Shown here: positions 39,434 to 48,759 of the stretch, piece after piece
How the letters are laid out: every line of letters begins with the position of its first letter
Numbering within the stretch: position 1 is the stretch's first letter
DNA from: Vibrio cincinnatiensis DSM 19608
GTDB lineage: Bacteria; Pseudomonadota; Gammaproteobacteria; Enterobacterales; Vibrionaceae
DNA: 64,000 bases
Reading direction: 5' to 3'
Assembly: GCF_900167345.1 (NCBI RefSeq)
Contig: NZ_FUXB01000002.1
Location: 237,124 to 301,123 of the forward strand
Notes under the pieces: generated by a model
Told to the model about the DNA's origin: nothing
Seen by the model: the letters and a program-made list of their open reading frames with translations, nothing else
Databases searched by the model: none
Made by a program: the position numbers and the translations under genes

Positions 39434-39461
39434 TATCCCCTATCACTTTTTTCGGGCACTA

Positions 39462-39485
39462 CGCACCAATACGGTGCGAGTTTTT
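39462..39485 (+). terminator. Second hairpin after metG
   Basis: CGCACC/GGTGCG (with one extra pair) around a short loop, followed by five T. It may back up the first terminator or end a short transcript. Confidence 0.5.
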
Positions 39486-39584
39486 CTAGGGGAAGATTTT
39501 AAGCTATTGATTTAAAAAACATAAGATATTGGCATCAAGCGTGCTACTCCTTTAGTGGTAACCAACATAATCAAGGAGTGGCTT

Positions 39585-40391
39585 ATGTTTGTTTTTATCT
39601 CAATGTTTATCTCTGTCTCTGTTTTGTATTTGATATTTCTCTTTGCAAAACAAAAAGAGTCCGCTTTACAAAGAAAGTACTCTTTATTAGTTGATTTACG
39701 TCAGTTACTGTACTTATGCCGTCAGCATCGCCAAGCCACACACCATAGCTTGATGTTTGGTCAACAACGTGCAGCCGAATTACAGCACTTACAACAGCAG
39801 ATAGAAGAAAAGTCAGAGCATCTTATTGCTACCGCTCACTTTGACAATAAGCCGATGTATCGAATGTTACAGATAAAGTTAAAGGCACTGACGAATGAAT
39901 GGTCAACATGGAGCGTGGCTCGCAATCAAATGTTGCATGGTAAAGCTATCCGCCACTGCCTATTCTTACTTGATGAAGTGATGCTAGCATGGCTGGTCGA
40001 ATCCAACCGCGAAGATTTGAGCGATGAGTACCATATGAACTGGCAACATGTACTCGATAGCATGGATGCCTTGACTCAACTTCGGATCTGTATTGAAGAA
40101 ATGCACACCGAAGAGGGTCGGTCTCGACTAAAACACTATTGTGATGCTGTACGCCGTAAACTCAATCAACTGGCGTTGATAAGCCCGCTCTCTATCGCAT
40201 CCCCCACTTGCAGCGAAGCCATGCGTCGCTTGGCAGAGTTTCACGATAGTCGGACTTTTGACATGGAACCAGAAGCCTTTTATCAGCTGACTTCGGAAAT
40301 TTCGCTCAGTATTGCCGATGTGTATGACCAAATGTTGGCCGATCTAACCGAAAGCTTGTACTTACCTCTGCCGAAACTGGTTTTGGCTTAA
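39585..40391 (+). CDS. Membrane-anchored protein of unknown function
   Basis: The 268-residue protein has one N-terminal membrane segment (VFISMFISVSVLYLIFLFA) followed by a soluble, mostly helical domain rich in Gln, His and Leu; coiled-coil-like stretches occur near 55-85. I do not recognise a domain. The start at 39585 has an AAGGAG ribosome-binding site at a good distance; an earlier in-frame start at 39555 has none. It lies between metG and udp as a separate unit with a terminator behind it. A cytoplasmic-membrane location is inferred. Confidence 0.7.
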   Translation: MFVFISMFISVSVLYLIFLFAKQKESALQRKYSLLVDLRQLLYLCRQHRQATHHSLMFGQQRAAELQHLQQQIEEKSEHLIATAHFDNKPMYRMLQIKLKALTNEWSTWSVARNQMLHGKAIRHCLFLLDEVMLAWLVESNREDLSDEYHMNWQHVLDSMDALTQLRICIEEMHTEEGRSRLKHYCDAVRRKLNQLALISPLSIASPTCSEAMRRLAEFHDSRTFDMEPEAFYQLTSEISLSIADVYDQMLADLTESLYLPLPKLVLA

Positions 40392-40409
40392 GGTTCTAAA
40401 AATGTGAAT

Positions 40410-40433
40410 AAAGCACCGCGAATGCGGTGCTTT
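40410..40433. terminator. Bidirectional terminator before udp
   Basis: AAAGCACCGC/GCGGTGCTTT around a 4-base loop. It lies between the converging membrane-protein gene and udp. Confidence 0.85.
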
Positions 40434-40439
40434 ACTTCT

Positions 40440-41201
40440 TTATTTGAGCATCTTACGAGCGGCTTCTACCACTACTTTAATTGAACGTGCTTCCGTTTCT
40501 TTCAATGTAGCATGATCAGGGATTTCTTTTTGTGTCCGATTAATAATCACGCCAGCAACACAACCCGCTTTGAGCCCAGAACTGGCACACATCGTCAATA
40601 GCGTTGCTGATTCCATTTCAAAGTTAAGCACCCCCATTTCTTGCCACTCTTTCATCGAACCTTGGAAGCGGCGCACGACACGTCCAGTAAAGGTATCATA
40701 ACGCTCTTGACCCGGATAAAACGTATCACTTGATGCCGTAACCCCCATATGAACAACGGCTCCGCTTTCTTCTACCGCTTGTTTCATTGCTAAAGCTACA
40801 TCAAAATCAGGAACCGCAGGAAATTCCATCGGTGCGAAATGCAAACTTGCGCCATCTAGTCGAACCGATCCTGTGGTCACTATCATATCCCCGACATTGA
40901 TATGAGGTTGAATGGCCCCCGTAGTACCAACGCGTAAGAATGAACGAACGCCTAACTGCGCCAACTCTTCAACCGCAATCGATGTTGAAGGACCACCGAT
41001 TCCGGTTGAACACACCACCACAGAATGGCCATCTAACTCAGCACGATAGAGTGTGTATTCACGGTGACTCGCTAAAAAAACCGGATTATCCATCAATTCA
41101 GCAATTTTTTGCACGCGAGCAGGATCACCAGGAATGATCGCTAAAGTGGCTCCATTCAAATCGGCCTGAGTAACACCTAAGTGGAATACAGCTTGAGACA
41201 T
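40440..41201 (-). CDS. udp: Uridine phosphorylase
   Basis: Udp splits uridine with phosphate into uracil and ribose-1-phosphate. The family start [30 protein letters not shown], the phosphate-binding GDPARV, the [12 protein letters not shown] strand and the catalytic region [15 protein letters not shown] are visible. The length is 253 residues. A CRP-like site stands upstream, as in E. coli where CRP and CytR control udp. Confidence 0.96.
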   Translation of the reverse strand: MSQAVFHLGVTQADLNGATLAIIPGDPARVQKIAELMDNPVFLASHREYTLYRAELDGHSVVVCSTGIGGPSTSIAVEELAQLGVRSFLRVGTTGAIQPHINVGDMIVTTGSVRLDGASLHFAPMEFPAVPDFDVALAMKQAVEESGAVVHMGVTASSDTFYPGQERYDTFTGRVVRRFQGSMKEWQEMGVLNFEMESATLLTMCASSGLKAGCVAGVIINRTQKEIPDHATLKETEARSIKVVVEAARKMLK

Positions 41202-41284
41202 AAGTAACTCCTTTATCGTGGCTTATTCAGCACATCATTAGTATTGGGTACCATGCTACTCTAGCCCAGCCCCCAACGACAATA

Positions 41285-41300
41285 AGTGATTCAAATCACA
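41285..41300 (-). promoter_or_regulatory. CRP-like site upstream of udp
   Basis: AGTGATTCAAATCACA matches the palindrome TGTGA-N6-TCACA at nine of ten core bases. It is about 85 bases from the udp start codon. E. coli udp is known to be CRP/CytR controlled; transfer of that role is inference. Confidence 0.55.
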
Positions 41301-41463
41301 ACAACGAAAGTAACAAATTTAAATTTTTCAAAAGAAATCGATTTGCATCACACATATTTGCCATACTGATGCAATTAAGAACCATATTTTGCCAAGCCTA
41401 TCTTACGTACTCATGAAAATATCGAGTACGTAAGATTATTCAGTGATGATTCTTGGATTCAGA

Positions 41464-43761
41464 CTAAGGTTTAAAACGCAATAAGCGTAAAGCATTAAGC
41501 GTCACCAGTGCCGTTGCACCACTATCAGCGAGTACTGCAACCCAAAGTCCAGTGATACCCAGTAAGCTGGTCACAAGAAAAATGCCTTTTAGTCCTAAAG
41601 CTAGCGTCACGTTTTGGCGAATGTTATTCAAAGTTGCCCGTGAAAGCTGGATCATACCCGATAACTCCAAAAGGCGGTTATGGGTGAGTGCGGCGTCTGC
41701 CGTTTCTAGTGCGACATCTGTCCCACCCCCCATGGCAATGCCAATACTCGCTTGTTTCATTGCGGGCGCATCATTTATCCCATCTCCCACCATCGCAACA
41801 GCTCGTTGCTGAGATAATTGTTCAATAAAGGTTACTTTATCTTGGGGTAATAACCCAGCTTGATAATCCATGGATAACGTCTGAGCCATTGCGGCGGCGC
41901 TGCGAGCGTTGTCCCCTGTCAGCATAATACTATCTATACCCAGTTTTTTAAGCTGTGTAATCGCTACTTGCGCATCTTCTCGTAGTGTATCTTGCCAAGC
42001 AATAATACCGATGGCCTCCTTACCTTTAAGAGCGATAGCCAGCGTCTTTCCCTCGCTCTCTAAGCTCTCTATCTTAGCTTGAAGTGAATAGTCCAATACC
42101 CCTTCGATTTTACTTGGTGACAATAAAGAGTATGGCTGCCCTTCAACCACACCTGTCATACCTCGGCCCACCAAAGCTTTCTTATCGGTGGCCTCGGAAA
42201 TCGAATATCCTCGACGTTGTACATCCTCAACCAATGATGTGGCGAGTGGATGGGTTGAACCTTGTTCAATCGCTGCGAGCGCACTTAACCATTCGAAATC
42301 AGAAGCGGTCAGATCGATGATGTCTGTCACATGTGGCTTACCTTCCGTCAGCGTGCCTGTTTTATCAAATGCCATGACTTCAACACGCCCCAACTGTTCT
42401 AACGCGGCTCCACCTTTAATCAACACACCTCGCCGAGCACCGGCGGCTAAACCAGAAGTAATGGCCGCAGGCGTTGAGATAACCAGCGCACAAGGACAGG
42501 CAATCAGTAGTAAGGCAAGGCCTCGGTATGTCCACATTTCCCAAGGTTGAGCAAACAATAGAGGAGGAAGAATCACCACCAGCAGTGCAACCCCCATCAT
42601 CAGCGGAGTATACCAACGACTAAATTTATCGAGAAAGCGTTCCAGTGGGGCTTTTCGTGATTCCGCCTCTTCAATCAGATGTAAGATACGATCAATCGCG
42701 TTCTCACCGACTTTCGACGTAATCGTCATCTGGATCACGCGATCCACCACTAGCGATCCAGCAAACAAAACCTCACCTTGTTGGCGCTCAATAGGAATCG
42801 ACTCTCCAGTCAATGCGCTTTCATCAAAACTAGCTACGGGTTCAAGCAAAATACCATCGGCAGGTAAACGCCCCCCTGGGGCAACTTCAACCTTATCACC
42901 GGGTTGTAACTGCTGTGCCGAAACTAAGATTCTCAGACCTTGTTCATCGATTTTGGTTGCCCTCTCTGGCACCAACGCCATTAATGCTTGTACCCCAGAG
43001 CGAGCACGAGAAGCAGCAATCCCTTCAAGCCGTTCACCAATCAAAAAGAGTAGTAGCACCATGGCAGCTTCAGCCGTTTCACCTAAATATAAGGCCCCTA
43101 ATGCTGCTACTGTCATCAAGGTTTCAATGGCAAAAGGCGTACCCGATTTGGCCAATTGCCCTGCTTTACGTGCAATCGGGAACAGACCGAATAAACAGGT
43201 TAGGGTAAAGATCCACATCGCCCACTCCGATGACCACTGAGAGACTATGGCCCCCACACCCATTGCAGCACTGATGATCACGATGCGAAGATTGTCAGAT
43301 TGTAGCAGCCAAGGTTCGGGATTTTGCTCTTCATCTGATGAGCGATTATGCGGTGATTGGATAACAAATCCGGCATTCATTACTGCCTGTTCCACAGCAA
43401 CCGCTGTTTCAACTTGATTAAAATTCACTACTAATTTTTGAGTGGCAAACAACACTTTGGCATCGACAATATCACTGACCTTCTGTAATGCAGTTTCTAT
43501 TTTTCTAGCACAAGAAGGGCAATCCATCCCCGAGATCTGCCAGCTTTGCTGGTACTGAGCATTCGAGATAATGGGCTCTTCCTCTTCAGGAGGAGAACCA
43601 TCACCACAACCGGCCTCATGACAATGGCAACGCTCTGCATCGGAGACATTGGCAATAGGCACCGATGCCGTATTAGAGGTTGAGGAACAACACGAGACTA
43701 GATGGGAATGAGATGACTGAGCAGAACAACAACCTTGATGCTTTACACACATAGAAAACAC
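41464..43761 (-). CDS. zntA: Zn/Cd/Pb-exporting P1B-type ATPase
   Basis: ZntA pumps Zn2+, Cd2+ and Pb2+ out across the inner membrane. The protein has a Cys/His-rich N-terminal tail (CC at two places, CHCHEAGC), a heavy-metal domain with GMDCPSCARKIE, the TGES actuator loop (ALTGESIPIERQQGE), the transport motif CPC (LLIACPCALVIS), the phosphorylation site DKTGT and the MVGDGINDAPA hinge. The length is 765 residues. A ZntR/MerR-type promoter stands directly upstream; no merR-like gene is in the window. Confidence 0.95.
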   Translation of the reverse strand: MFSMCVKHQGCCSAQSSHSHLVSCCSSTSNTASVPIANVSDAERCHCHEAGCGDGSPPEEEEPIISNAQYQQSWQISGMDCPSCARKIETALQKVSDIVDAKVLFATQKLVVNFNQVETAVAVEQAVMNAGFVIQSPHNRSSDEEQNPEPWLLQSDNLRIVIISAAMGVGAIVSQWSSEWAMWIFTLTCLFGLFPIARKAGQLAKSGTPFAIETLMTVAALGALYLGETAEAAMVLLLFLIGERLEGIAASRARSGVQALMALVPERATKIDEQGLRILVSAQQLQPGDKVEVAPGGRLPADGILLEPVASFDESALTGESIPIERQQGEVLFAGSLVVDRVIQMTITSKVGENAIDRILHLIEEAESRKAPLERFLDKFSRWYTPLMMGVALLVVILPPLLFAQPWEMWTYRGLALLLIACPCALVISTPAAITSGLAAGARRGVLIKGGAALEQLGRVEVMAFDKTGTLTEGKPHVTDIIDLTASDFEWLSALAAIEQGSTHPLATSLVEDVQRRGYSISEATDKKALVGRGMTGVVEGQPYSLLSPSKIEGVLDYSLQAKIESLESEGKTLAIALKGKEAIGIIAWQDTLREDAQVAITQLKKLGIDSIMLTGDNARSAAAMAQTLSMDYQAGLLPQDKVTFIEQLSQQRAVAMVGDGINDAPAMKQASIGIAMGGGTDVALETADAALTHNRLLELSGMIQLSRATLNNIRQNVTLALGLKGIFLVTSLLGITGLWVAVLADSGATALVTLNALRLLRFKP

Positions 43762-43782
43762 TCCTTAATTAAGTATGTATAA

Positions 43783-43814
43783 AGCTTACACCTTGGAGTT
43801 ACCTCCAAGGTCAA
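43783..43814 (-). promoter_or_regulatory. zntA promoter of MerR/ZntR type
   Basis: On the minus strand TTGACC (43809-43814) and TAAGCT (43783-43788) are separated by an overlong 20-base spacer. That spacer is largely filled by a palindrome with perfect 9-base arms ACCTTGGAG and CTCCAAGGT around GTAA (43790-43811). This is the design of E. coli PzntA, where ZntR twists the promoter into shape on binding zinc. Confidence 0.85.
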
Positions 43815-43916
43815 GGAATAAATCAAGCGACCACTATTACAAAGCCGATAAACCAACGAATCAGCCCCATAAACCCATAACCGGTTGATGGGACAAGAGT
43901 TATATCAGCCAGTTAA

Positions 43917-44333
43917 TTACACCGGATGCTTAAAACAAGCCGTGAGATTTTTCGCTATGGCGAGCAATACATCACGTCGCGTAATAATGCCCACTAACCG
44001 ACCTTGTTCAACAACTGGGTAGACTTTGGGTTTGCCGACTTTCATCATGTCGGCCAGCTCAATAATCGACATATCGGGAGAAACAAAAAGCACTTCCTTA
44101 TGCATGCAGTCACTGACGATATGTGAATCTTGGCAAAAATAGCTGACTTTAACCAGTTTATCGAGGAGATCTTGTTCAGACAAAAAACCGATCACTCGTT
44201 TATGTTCATCAATCACCGGCCCTCCTAAATGATGGGAATGCATTACGCGATCAAGCGCGGCACTCAGAGGCATCTCAGGCGTGAAGGTGACCGCTTGAAC
44301 GGTCATGTAATCTCTTACTTTCAATGAATCCAT
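43917..44333 (-). CDS. Twin CBS-domain protein
   Basis: The 138-residue protein is made of two CBS motifs in tandem, the first with MTVQAVTFTPEMPLSAALDRVMHSHHLGGPVIDEHKRVIGFLSE and the second with VLFVSPDMSIIELADMMKVGKPKVYPVVEQGRLVGIITRRD (ranges about 10-60 and 80-128). Such stand-alone pairs bind adenine nucleotides and act as sensors. Partner and role are unknown. It lies between zntA and the moa operon, on the same strand, apparently as its own unit. Confidence 0.85.
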   Translation of the reverse strand: MDSLKVRDYMTVQAVTFTPEMPLSAALDRVMHSHHLGGPVIDEHKRVIGFLSEQDLLDKLVKVSYFCQDSHIVSDCMHKEVLFVSPDMSIIELADMMKVGKPKVYPVVEQGRLVGIITRRDVLLAIAKNLTACFKHPV

Positions 44334-44454
44334 TACTGTCTCCTTGCGTTATTAACGACGCCGATACAGTAAGTGTTGACTAATTTCTTGATTTTACTAA
44401 ATAGAAATCGCTTTTTTTTGTCTTATTAGAAGAAAAGAAAAAGCTGAGATGAAA

Positions 44455-44475
44455 CCAGCACAAGCCTTGTGCTGG
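44455..44475 (-). terminator. Probable moa operon terminator
   Basis: A near-perfect palindrome CCAGCACAAG-C-CTTGTGCTGG lies about 10 bases past the moaE stop. The minus-strand side is followed by TTT and a later T-run, so termination is plausible but not ideal. Confidence 0.5.
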
Positions 44476-44486
44476 TCAAGAGAAGG

Positions 44487-44936
44487 TTACCAGCGCTGAG
44501 CGGCTTGGTGATCGGAGTCTCGGGACTCTACCCAACGAGTGCTTTCCGTAGTGCGCTCTTTTTTCCAAAAAGGCGCTCGGGTCTTTAACGTATCCATAAT
44601 AAATTCACAAGCTTCAAAACTGGCATTTCGGTGAGCACTGGTGACCCCAACAAACACAATTTGCTCACCAGCATCCATATCCCCAATTCGATGAATAACC
44701 CGAACCTTTTGTAAAGGCCAGCGGCTTTGTGCCTCATCACAAATAGTCAATAGCGCTTTTTCCGTCATACCGGGGTAGTGCTCTAAATGTAGGCCAACCA
44801 CATCATCACCTAGGTTCATGTCTCGCACTTTTCCCACAAACGTCACAATCGCACCGGCACCACTGCCTTGTGCTAACGCTGTATATTCATCCGCTACAGA
44901 AAAATCATGATGCTGAACCGATACTCTTGAATCCAT
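44487..44936 (-). CDS. moaE: Molybdopterin synthase large subunit MoaE
   Basis: MoaE, with MoaD, adds sulfur to precursor Z to make molybdopterin. The typical blocks are GAGAIVTFVGKVRD, LHLEHYPGMTEKAL, RVIHRIGDMDAGEQIVFVGVTSAHR and PFWKKE near the C-terminus; the lysine in the last is at the active site in the family. The length is 149 residues. It is the last gene of a tight moaABCDE operon. Confidence 0.96.
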   Translation of the reverse strand: MDSRVSVQHHDFSVADEYTALAQGSGAGAIVTFVGKVRDMNLGDDVVGLHLEHYPGMTEKALLTICDEAQSRWPLQKVRVIHRIGDMDAGEQIVFVGVTSAHRNASFEACEFIMDTLKTRAPFWKKERTTESTRWVESRDSDHQAAQRW

Positions 44937-44941
44937 AAAGA

Positions 44942-45187
44942 TTACCCCCCAGTCACTGGCGGGAAAAAAGCCACTTCATCCCCCGCTTGTAACGGATGTG
45001 CCATCGAGACAATCGATTGGTTAACCGCAGCGAGCAATTTATCAGCCTGTAAAGCGAGTGACCACTTACCCTCTTGTTGAGATAAATGTTGGCGAAGCAT
45101 TTCTACCGTTTCAAAGCAAGCTTCAAGTTCGATGTGATCACAGCCTAATAATTCTCGAGTTTGTGCAAAAAAAAGTACTTTAATCAT
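44942..45187 (-). CDS. moaD: Molybdopterin synthase sulfur carrier MoaD
   Basis: The 81-residue ubiquitin-like protein ends in the required Gly-Gly (FFPPVTGG), which carries the thiocarboxylate. Its start overlaps the moaC stop by four bases and its stop lies five bases before moaE, so all are likely translated together. Confidence 0.96.
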   Translation of the reverse strand: MIKVLFFAQTRELLGCDHIELEACFETVEMLRQHLSQQEGKWSLALQADKLLAAVNQSIVSMAHPLQAGDEVAFFPPVTGG

Positions 45188-45663
45188 TGTTCCGCCTTAA
45201 AGTGTCCTGATTTTCCGCCGACTTTTTCTAGTAAACGAACCTGTTCAATCACCATGTCTTTTTGTACCGCTTTACACATGTCATAAATGGTTAATGCGGC
45301 AACAGAAGCTGCGGTTAACGCTTCCATTTCGACTCCGGTTTTACCCGCCAATTTACACACAGATTCGATACGGACTCGACTCTCATGTTCTAATGCTTCA
45401 AGATTCACTTCCACTTTTGATAGCAACAAGGGGTGGCAAAGAGGGATCAGATCCCAGGTTTTTTTTGCCGCTTGAATTCCCGCAATTCTCGCCGTCGCAA
45501 ACACATCACCTTTGTGATGCTGCCCTGAAACTATCAATTTCAATGTTTCTGGAGTCATACGTACGTAAGCTTCCGCTCTCGCTTCTCTCACCGTATCAAG
45601 CTTGGCAGACACATCAACCATGTTTGCTTCACCGCTGGCATTAATATGGCTAAATTGGTTCAT
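45184..45663 (-). CDS. moaC: Cyclic pyranopterin monophosphate synthase MoaC
   Basis: MoaC converts the MoaA product to cyclic pyranopterin monophosphate (precursor Z). Family blocks are [36 protein letters not shown] and [27 protein letters not shown], with the active-site Lys-Asp region visible at its end. I chose the ATG at 45663 (159 residues), preceded by GGGAG; the frame is open further, but that would overlap moaB. Confidence 0.95.
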   Translation of the reverse strand: MNQFSHINASGEANMVDVSAKLDTVREARAEAYVRMTPETLKLIVSGQHHKGDVFATARIAGIQAAKKTWDLIPLCHPLLLSKVEVNLEALEHESRVRIESVCKLAGKTGVEMEALTAASVAALTIYDMCKAVQKDMVIEQVRLLEKVGGKSGHFKAEQ

Positions 45664-45673
45664 TATGCTCCCT

Positions 45674-46186
45674 TTATACACTCAGATGTGGCATAAAATT
45701 ACAAGGGCGATGGCTAGCGTCCAGCTGCTGTTTAATGATTTTCGTCCACCCTGTTCGACATGCTCCCGTTGAGCCCGGCATAGCAAAAACCACCGTATGG
45801 TTAGCAAAACCGGCCACAGCGCGAGATTGAATGGTTGAGGTGCCAATCTCTTCATATGACACCATACGAAATAGCTCACCAAACCCTTCCACTTCTTTAT
45901 CAAAAAGGGGCTTTAATGCTTCGGGGGTACTGTCGCGGGAAGTAAAGCCAGTTCCCCCCGTGATCAGTACAACCTGAACTTGCTCATCAGCAATCCATTG
46001 CGAAACAATGGCACGAATCTTATACCTATCGTCGATCACAATCTGTTTATCCGCCAGTGTGTGCCCCGCTTCTATGAGCTGATCCGCCAAATAACGACCG
46101 GAGGTGTCATTGTCTTCCGTACGGGTGTCGGATACCGTTAATACGGCAATATTAGCGGGTTGAAATTTACTTTCTGCGTGCCCCAT
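45674..46186 (-). CDS. moaB: MoaB, molybdenum cofactor biosynthesis protein
   Basis: MoaB is of the MogA/MoeA fold; in E. coli its role is not essential and is thought to be adenylation or a backup. The [16 protein letters not shown] signature near residues 76-91 and [16 protein letters not shown] near 130-145 are typical. The length is 170 residues. It sits between moaA and moaC. Confidence 0.94.
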   Translation of the reverse strand: MGHAESKFQPANIAVLTVSDTRTEDNDTSGRYLADQLIEAGHTLADKQIVIDDRYKIRAIVSQWIADEQVQVVLITGGTGFTSRDSTPEALKPLFDKEVEGFGELFRMVSYEEIGTSTIQSRAVAGFANHTVVFAMPGSTGACRTGWTKIIKQQLDASHRPCNFMPHLSV

Positions 46187-46238
46187 TGTTTCTCACCTTA
46201 ATAATTAATTCTGACTAATAAACCACCACAATGTGCAG

Positions 46239-47228
46239 CTATCCACCAATAGAAGCAAGATGTGGTGTCATTCCCGTATTGCCATCATGCAAGAAGTGGC
46301 TCTCGGACTTATTCTGTAATTGCGTTTGAATGCGTTCAATCAACGCGGCTTGTTGTTCATCTTCTTGCAGTAAATCACGCAATTGAATGCCTTGTTCACC
46401 AAAAAGACACAGATGCAATTTTCCTAATGCTGAGATACGTAACCGATTACAGCTGTGACAAAAGTTTTTCTCGTACGGCATAATGAGCCCAATCTCACCC
46501 TGATAATCGGCATGAACATAAACTTGGGCTGGCCCATCATTATGAGCTCGCGCCTTGAGTACCCAGCCATCAGCCATCAATTGATTACGTAGTGCAATAC
46601 CAGACACATGGTGCTGAGTAAACAGTGAGTCCATCTCTCCGGTTTGCATCAACTCAATGAAACGTAATTGTATCGGACGATGCTGAATCCAAGCGAGAAA
46701 CTGTGGTAGCGCCTGTGCGTTTAAATCTTTCATCAGCACCACATTGACTTTGACTTGTTCAAAGCCCACTTCAAATGCACGATCAATCCCTTGCATCACC
46801 TGATAAAAGCGATTCTCACCCGTAATTTGCTGAAACATTCGAGGATCAAGGCTATCTACACTGACATTAATATGCGTAAGCCCGGCCTGTTTCCACTGCC
46901 CGACATCCTTTGCCATTCGATAACCATTGGTTGTAGTGGCAATTTTTTCAATGCCTTTTTCATTCGCCACCGTGTGTATGATTTCAGTAAAATCTTTACG
47001 TAGGCTAGGTTCACCTCCTGTAATTCTGACTTTAGAGGTACCACAGTGGGCAAACGCACGGACAATACGTTGGATTTCGGACAAGGTTAAAAACGAGGAA
47101 TTCTTTTTCCCTGCTGGCTGATAGCCTTCAGGTAAGCAGTAGGTACATTTAAAATTACAGACATCTGTAATAGACAAACGCAAATAATAAAACTTGCGTT
47201 GAAATCGATCTTCAAATTGTTGCGCCAC
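46239..47228 (-). CDS. moaA: GTP 3',8-cyclase MoaA
   Basis: This radical-SAM enzyme starts molybdenum cofactor synthesis from GTP. The first cluster is bound by CNFKCTYC near residue 25-32 and the second by the C-terminal CHSCNRLR...C region; the tail ends in GG (ASIGG), important for the substrate-radical step. I chose the GTG at 47228 (329 residues) because [24 protein letters not shown] is the family start and AAGGTG stands just before it; the longer frame to 47285 lies inside the leader RNA. Confidence 0.94.
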   Translation of the reverse strand: MAQQFEDRFQRKFYYLRLSITDVCNFKCTYCLPEGYQPAGKKNSSFLTLSEIQRIVRAFAHCGTSKVRITGGEPSLRKDFTEIIHTVANEKGIEKIATTTNGYRMAKDVGQWKQAGLTHINVSVDSLDPRMFQQITGENRFYQVMQGIDRAFEVGFEQVKVNVVLMKDLNAQALPQFLAWIQHRPIQLRFIELMQTGEMDSLFTQHHVSGIALRNQLMADGWVLKARAHNDGPAQVYVHADYQGEIGLIMPYEKNFCHSCNRLRISALGKLHLCLFGEQGIQLRDLLQEDEQQAALIERIQTQLQNKSESHFLHDGNTGMTPHLASIGG

Positions 47229-47230
47229 GG

Positions 47231-47375
47231 AACACCTTTCCAAATACGGGAGGCATGACCATTTCCAATCATGCCCTTGTGACACGAAGTCACTGGCTTA
47301 TGTCGCTTATCACTATAGACTTAGCGACACTAAGCTCGGAGTTATGGCAACTAAAGAGGTCACTCAGGCCCACTC
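47231..47375 (-). promoter_or_regulatory. Probable Moco RNA motif (riboswitch) before moaA
   Basis: The moaA leader folds into several hairpins on the minus strand: CTTAG/CTAAG, GTGAC/GTCAC and GCATGA/TCATGC. It ends with GCCTCCCGTATTTGGAAAGG just before the start codon. This conserved tail and the position in front of moaA fit the Moco RNA motif known from E. coli, thought to sense molybdenum cofactor. I judged this from memory of the motif, not from a covariance search. Confidence 0.55.
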
Positions 47376-47531
47376 AATTGCAGCTAGTCGTTAAAATACT
47401 TAATATTTATGTGTGATTCCAGTACAAGCACGAAAAAAACTAACTCATTCCTCAAATTACCTCAAAATGAGTACCATCTGTACGGACATTACTCTAAATT
47501 GTAGGCCATCACTGAGCATAAGAAGAAATTT

Positions 47532-48422
47532 ATGAGCCTCTATGAACATAAAAAAGTGGTCGCTATTGGTGGTGGCCACGGATTAGGCCGAATGTTAGCG
47601 GCATTAAAAGTGTTTGGTGCCAATGCCACAGGGATTGTTACCACAACCGATAATGGTGGCTCAACAGGGCGTATTCGCCACTGTCAAGGTGGCATTGCGT
47701 GGGGTGATACGCGTAACTGTATCAATCAGTTGATCACCGAACCCTCTATCAGTTCAATGATGTTTGAATACCGATTTAAAGGTGCAGGTGAGCTGAATGG
47801 GCACAATCTAGGAAACTTGATGCTCACCGCGCTTGACCATTTGTCTGTCAGGCCGCTTGATGCCATCAACCTTATCCGCAATATGCTAAAAGTTGATGTC
47901 AATATCGTTCCGATGTCTGAGCACCCTTCTGATTTAACCGCTCTATCAACCGGAGGGAAATGGGTAACAGGGGAAACCAATGTTGATGAAATGAAGCAAG
48001 ACTTGTTAAGACTTGACCTTGACCCAGAAGTACCAGCAACTCGAGAAGGTGTCCATGCCATTGATCAGGCCGATGCCATTATTCTCGGTCCAGGTAGTTT
48101 CTTAACCAGTGTTATGCCGCCCTTGCTGTTACCTGAGGTGGGGCAGGCAATTGCCAATAATGTTCGTGCTAAACTGATTTTTGTCGAAAACCTTTCACCA
48201 GAATATGGTCCAGCGGGGCGGATGAGCTTAGAACAAAAGCTAGAGTGGTGTGAACGCGCCTGTCAAGCTCGTCAAATTGATGTCATTATCGGCGCAGAAC
48301 CTCATCCTGATTTAGCCGACAAATGGAACTGTGTCACTCGAGACTTAGCTTCTCCCAACCGTGATTGGCGACATGATCGTGTTAAACTTCGTCAAGCCAT
48401 TGAAGAGCAATTAATTAATTGA
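47532..48422 (+). CDS. YvcK/CofD-family protein (gluconeogenesis factor type)
   Basis: YvcK-type proteins are UDP-sugar-binding factors needed for growth on gluconeogenic carbon and for cell-wall control in other bacteria; they share the CofD fold. Visible are VAIGGGHGLGRMLAALK at the N-terminus, TTTDNGGSTGRIR near 37-49, LNGHNLGNLMLTALD and LGPGSFLTSVMPPLLLPEVGQAI near 185-207. The 296-residue length fits gammaproteobacterial members. It is divergent from moaA and its last bases overlap the luxU end by 8 bases on the other strand. Confidence 0.88.
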   Translation: MSLYEHKKVVAIGGGHGLGRMLAALKVFGANATGIVTTTDNGGSTGRIRHCQGGIAWGDTRNCINQLITEPSISSMMFEYRFKGAGELNGHNLGNLMLTALDHLSVRPLDAINLIRNMLKVDVNIVPMSEHPSDLTALSTGGKWVTGETNVDEMKQDLLRLDLDPEVPATREGVHAIDQADAIILGPGSFLTSVMPPLLLPEVGQAIANNVRAKLIFVENLSPEYGPAGRMSLEQKLEWCERACQARQIDVIIGAEPHPDLADKWNCVTRDLASPNRDWRHDRVKLRQAIEEQLIN

Positions 48423-48759
48423 TTAATCGATAATAGTGCTTCGCCGTATGGTTGAGTTCATCAATCATACTGGCCACTTCCGTCGCTTCATCCATCGCTT
48501 CTCCTTGCTTAAACAAACTATCGAGCATTTGGGCTTTCGCATATAATCGATCTGCGCCAAAACTGGCGGCACTACTCTTTAATGCATGGCTAATCTCAGC
48601 CAAGTAATCAAGGTGGCTATCCACCGATTCACTGGTTAAATTTTTCTGGTACGCTTCCAACTCACCGAGAAAAATCTCGATCAACATCGGGATGTTTTCT
48701 GCACCAATTTCTTGTGATAGGTGATCAATTTTGTATTGGTTCATCCACTCCATAACCAA
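48415..48759 (-). CDS. luxU: LuxU, quorum-sensing phosphotransfer protein
   Basis: LuxU passes phosphate from the quorum-sensing hybrid kinases to LuxO. It is a single HPt domain with the phosphorylated histidine in EISHALKSSAASFGADRL. Starting at TTG 48759, this is H58, the same number as in Vibrio harveyi LuxU; an AAGGAG site lies six bases before the TTG. Starting at ATG 48753 would give 112 residues. The gene directly follows the luxO stop codon, so the two are cotranscribed. Confidence 0.92.
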   Translation of the reverse strand: MVMEWMNQYKIDHLSQEIGAENIPMLIEIFLGELEAYQKNLTSESVDSHLDYLAEISHALKSSAASFGADRLYAKAQMLDSLFKQGEAMDEATEVASMIDELNHTAKHYYRLIN

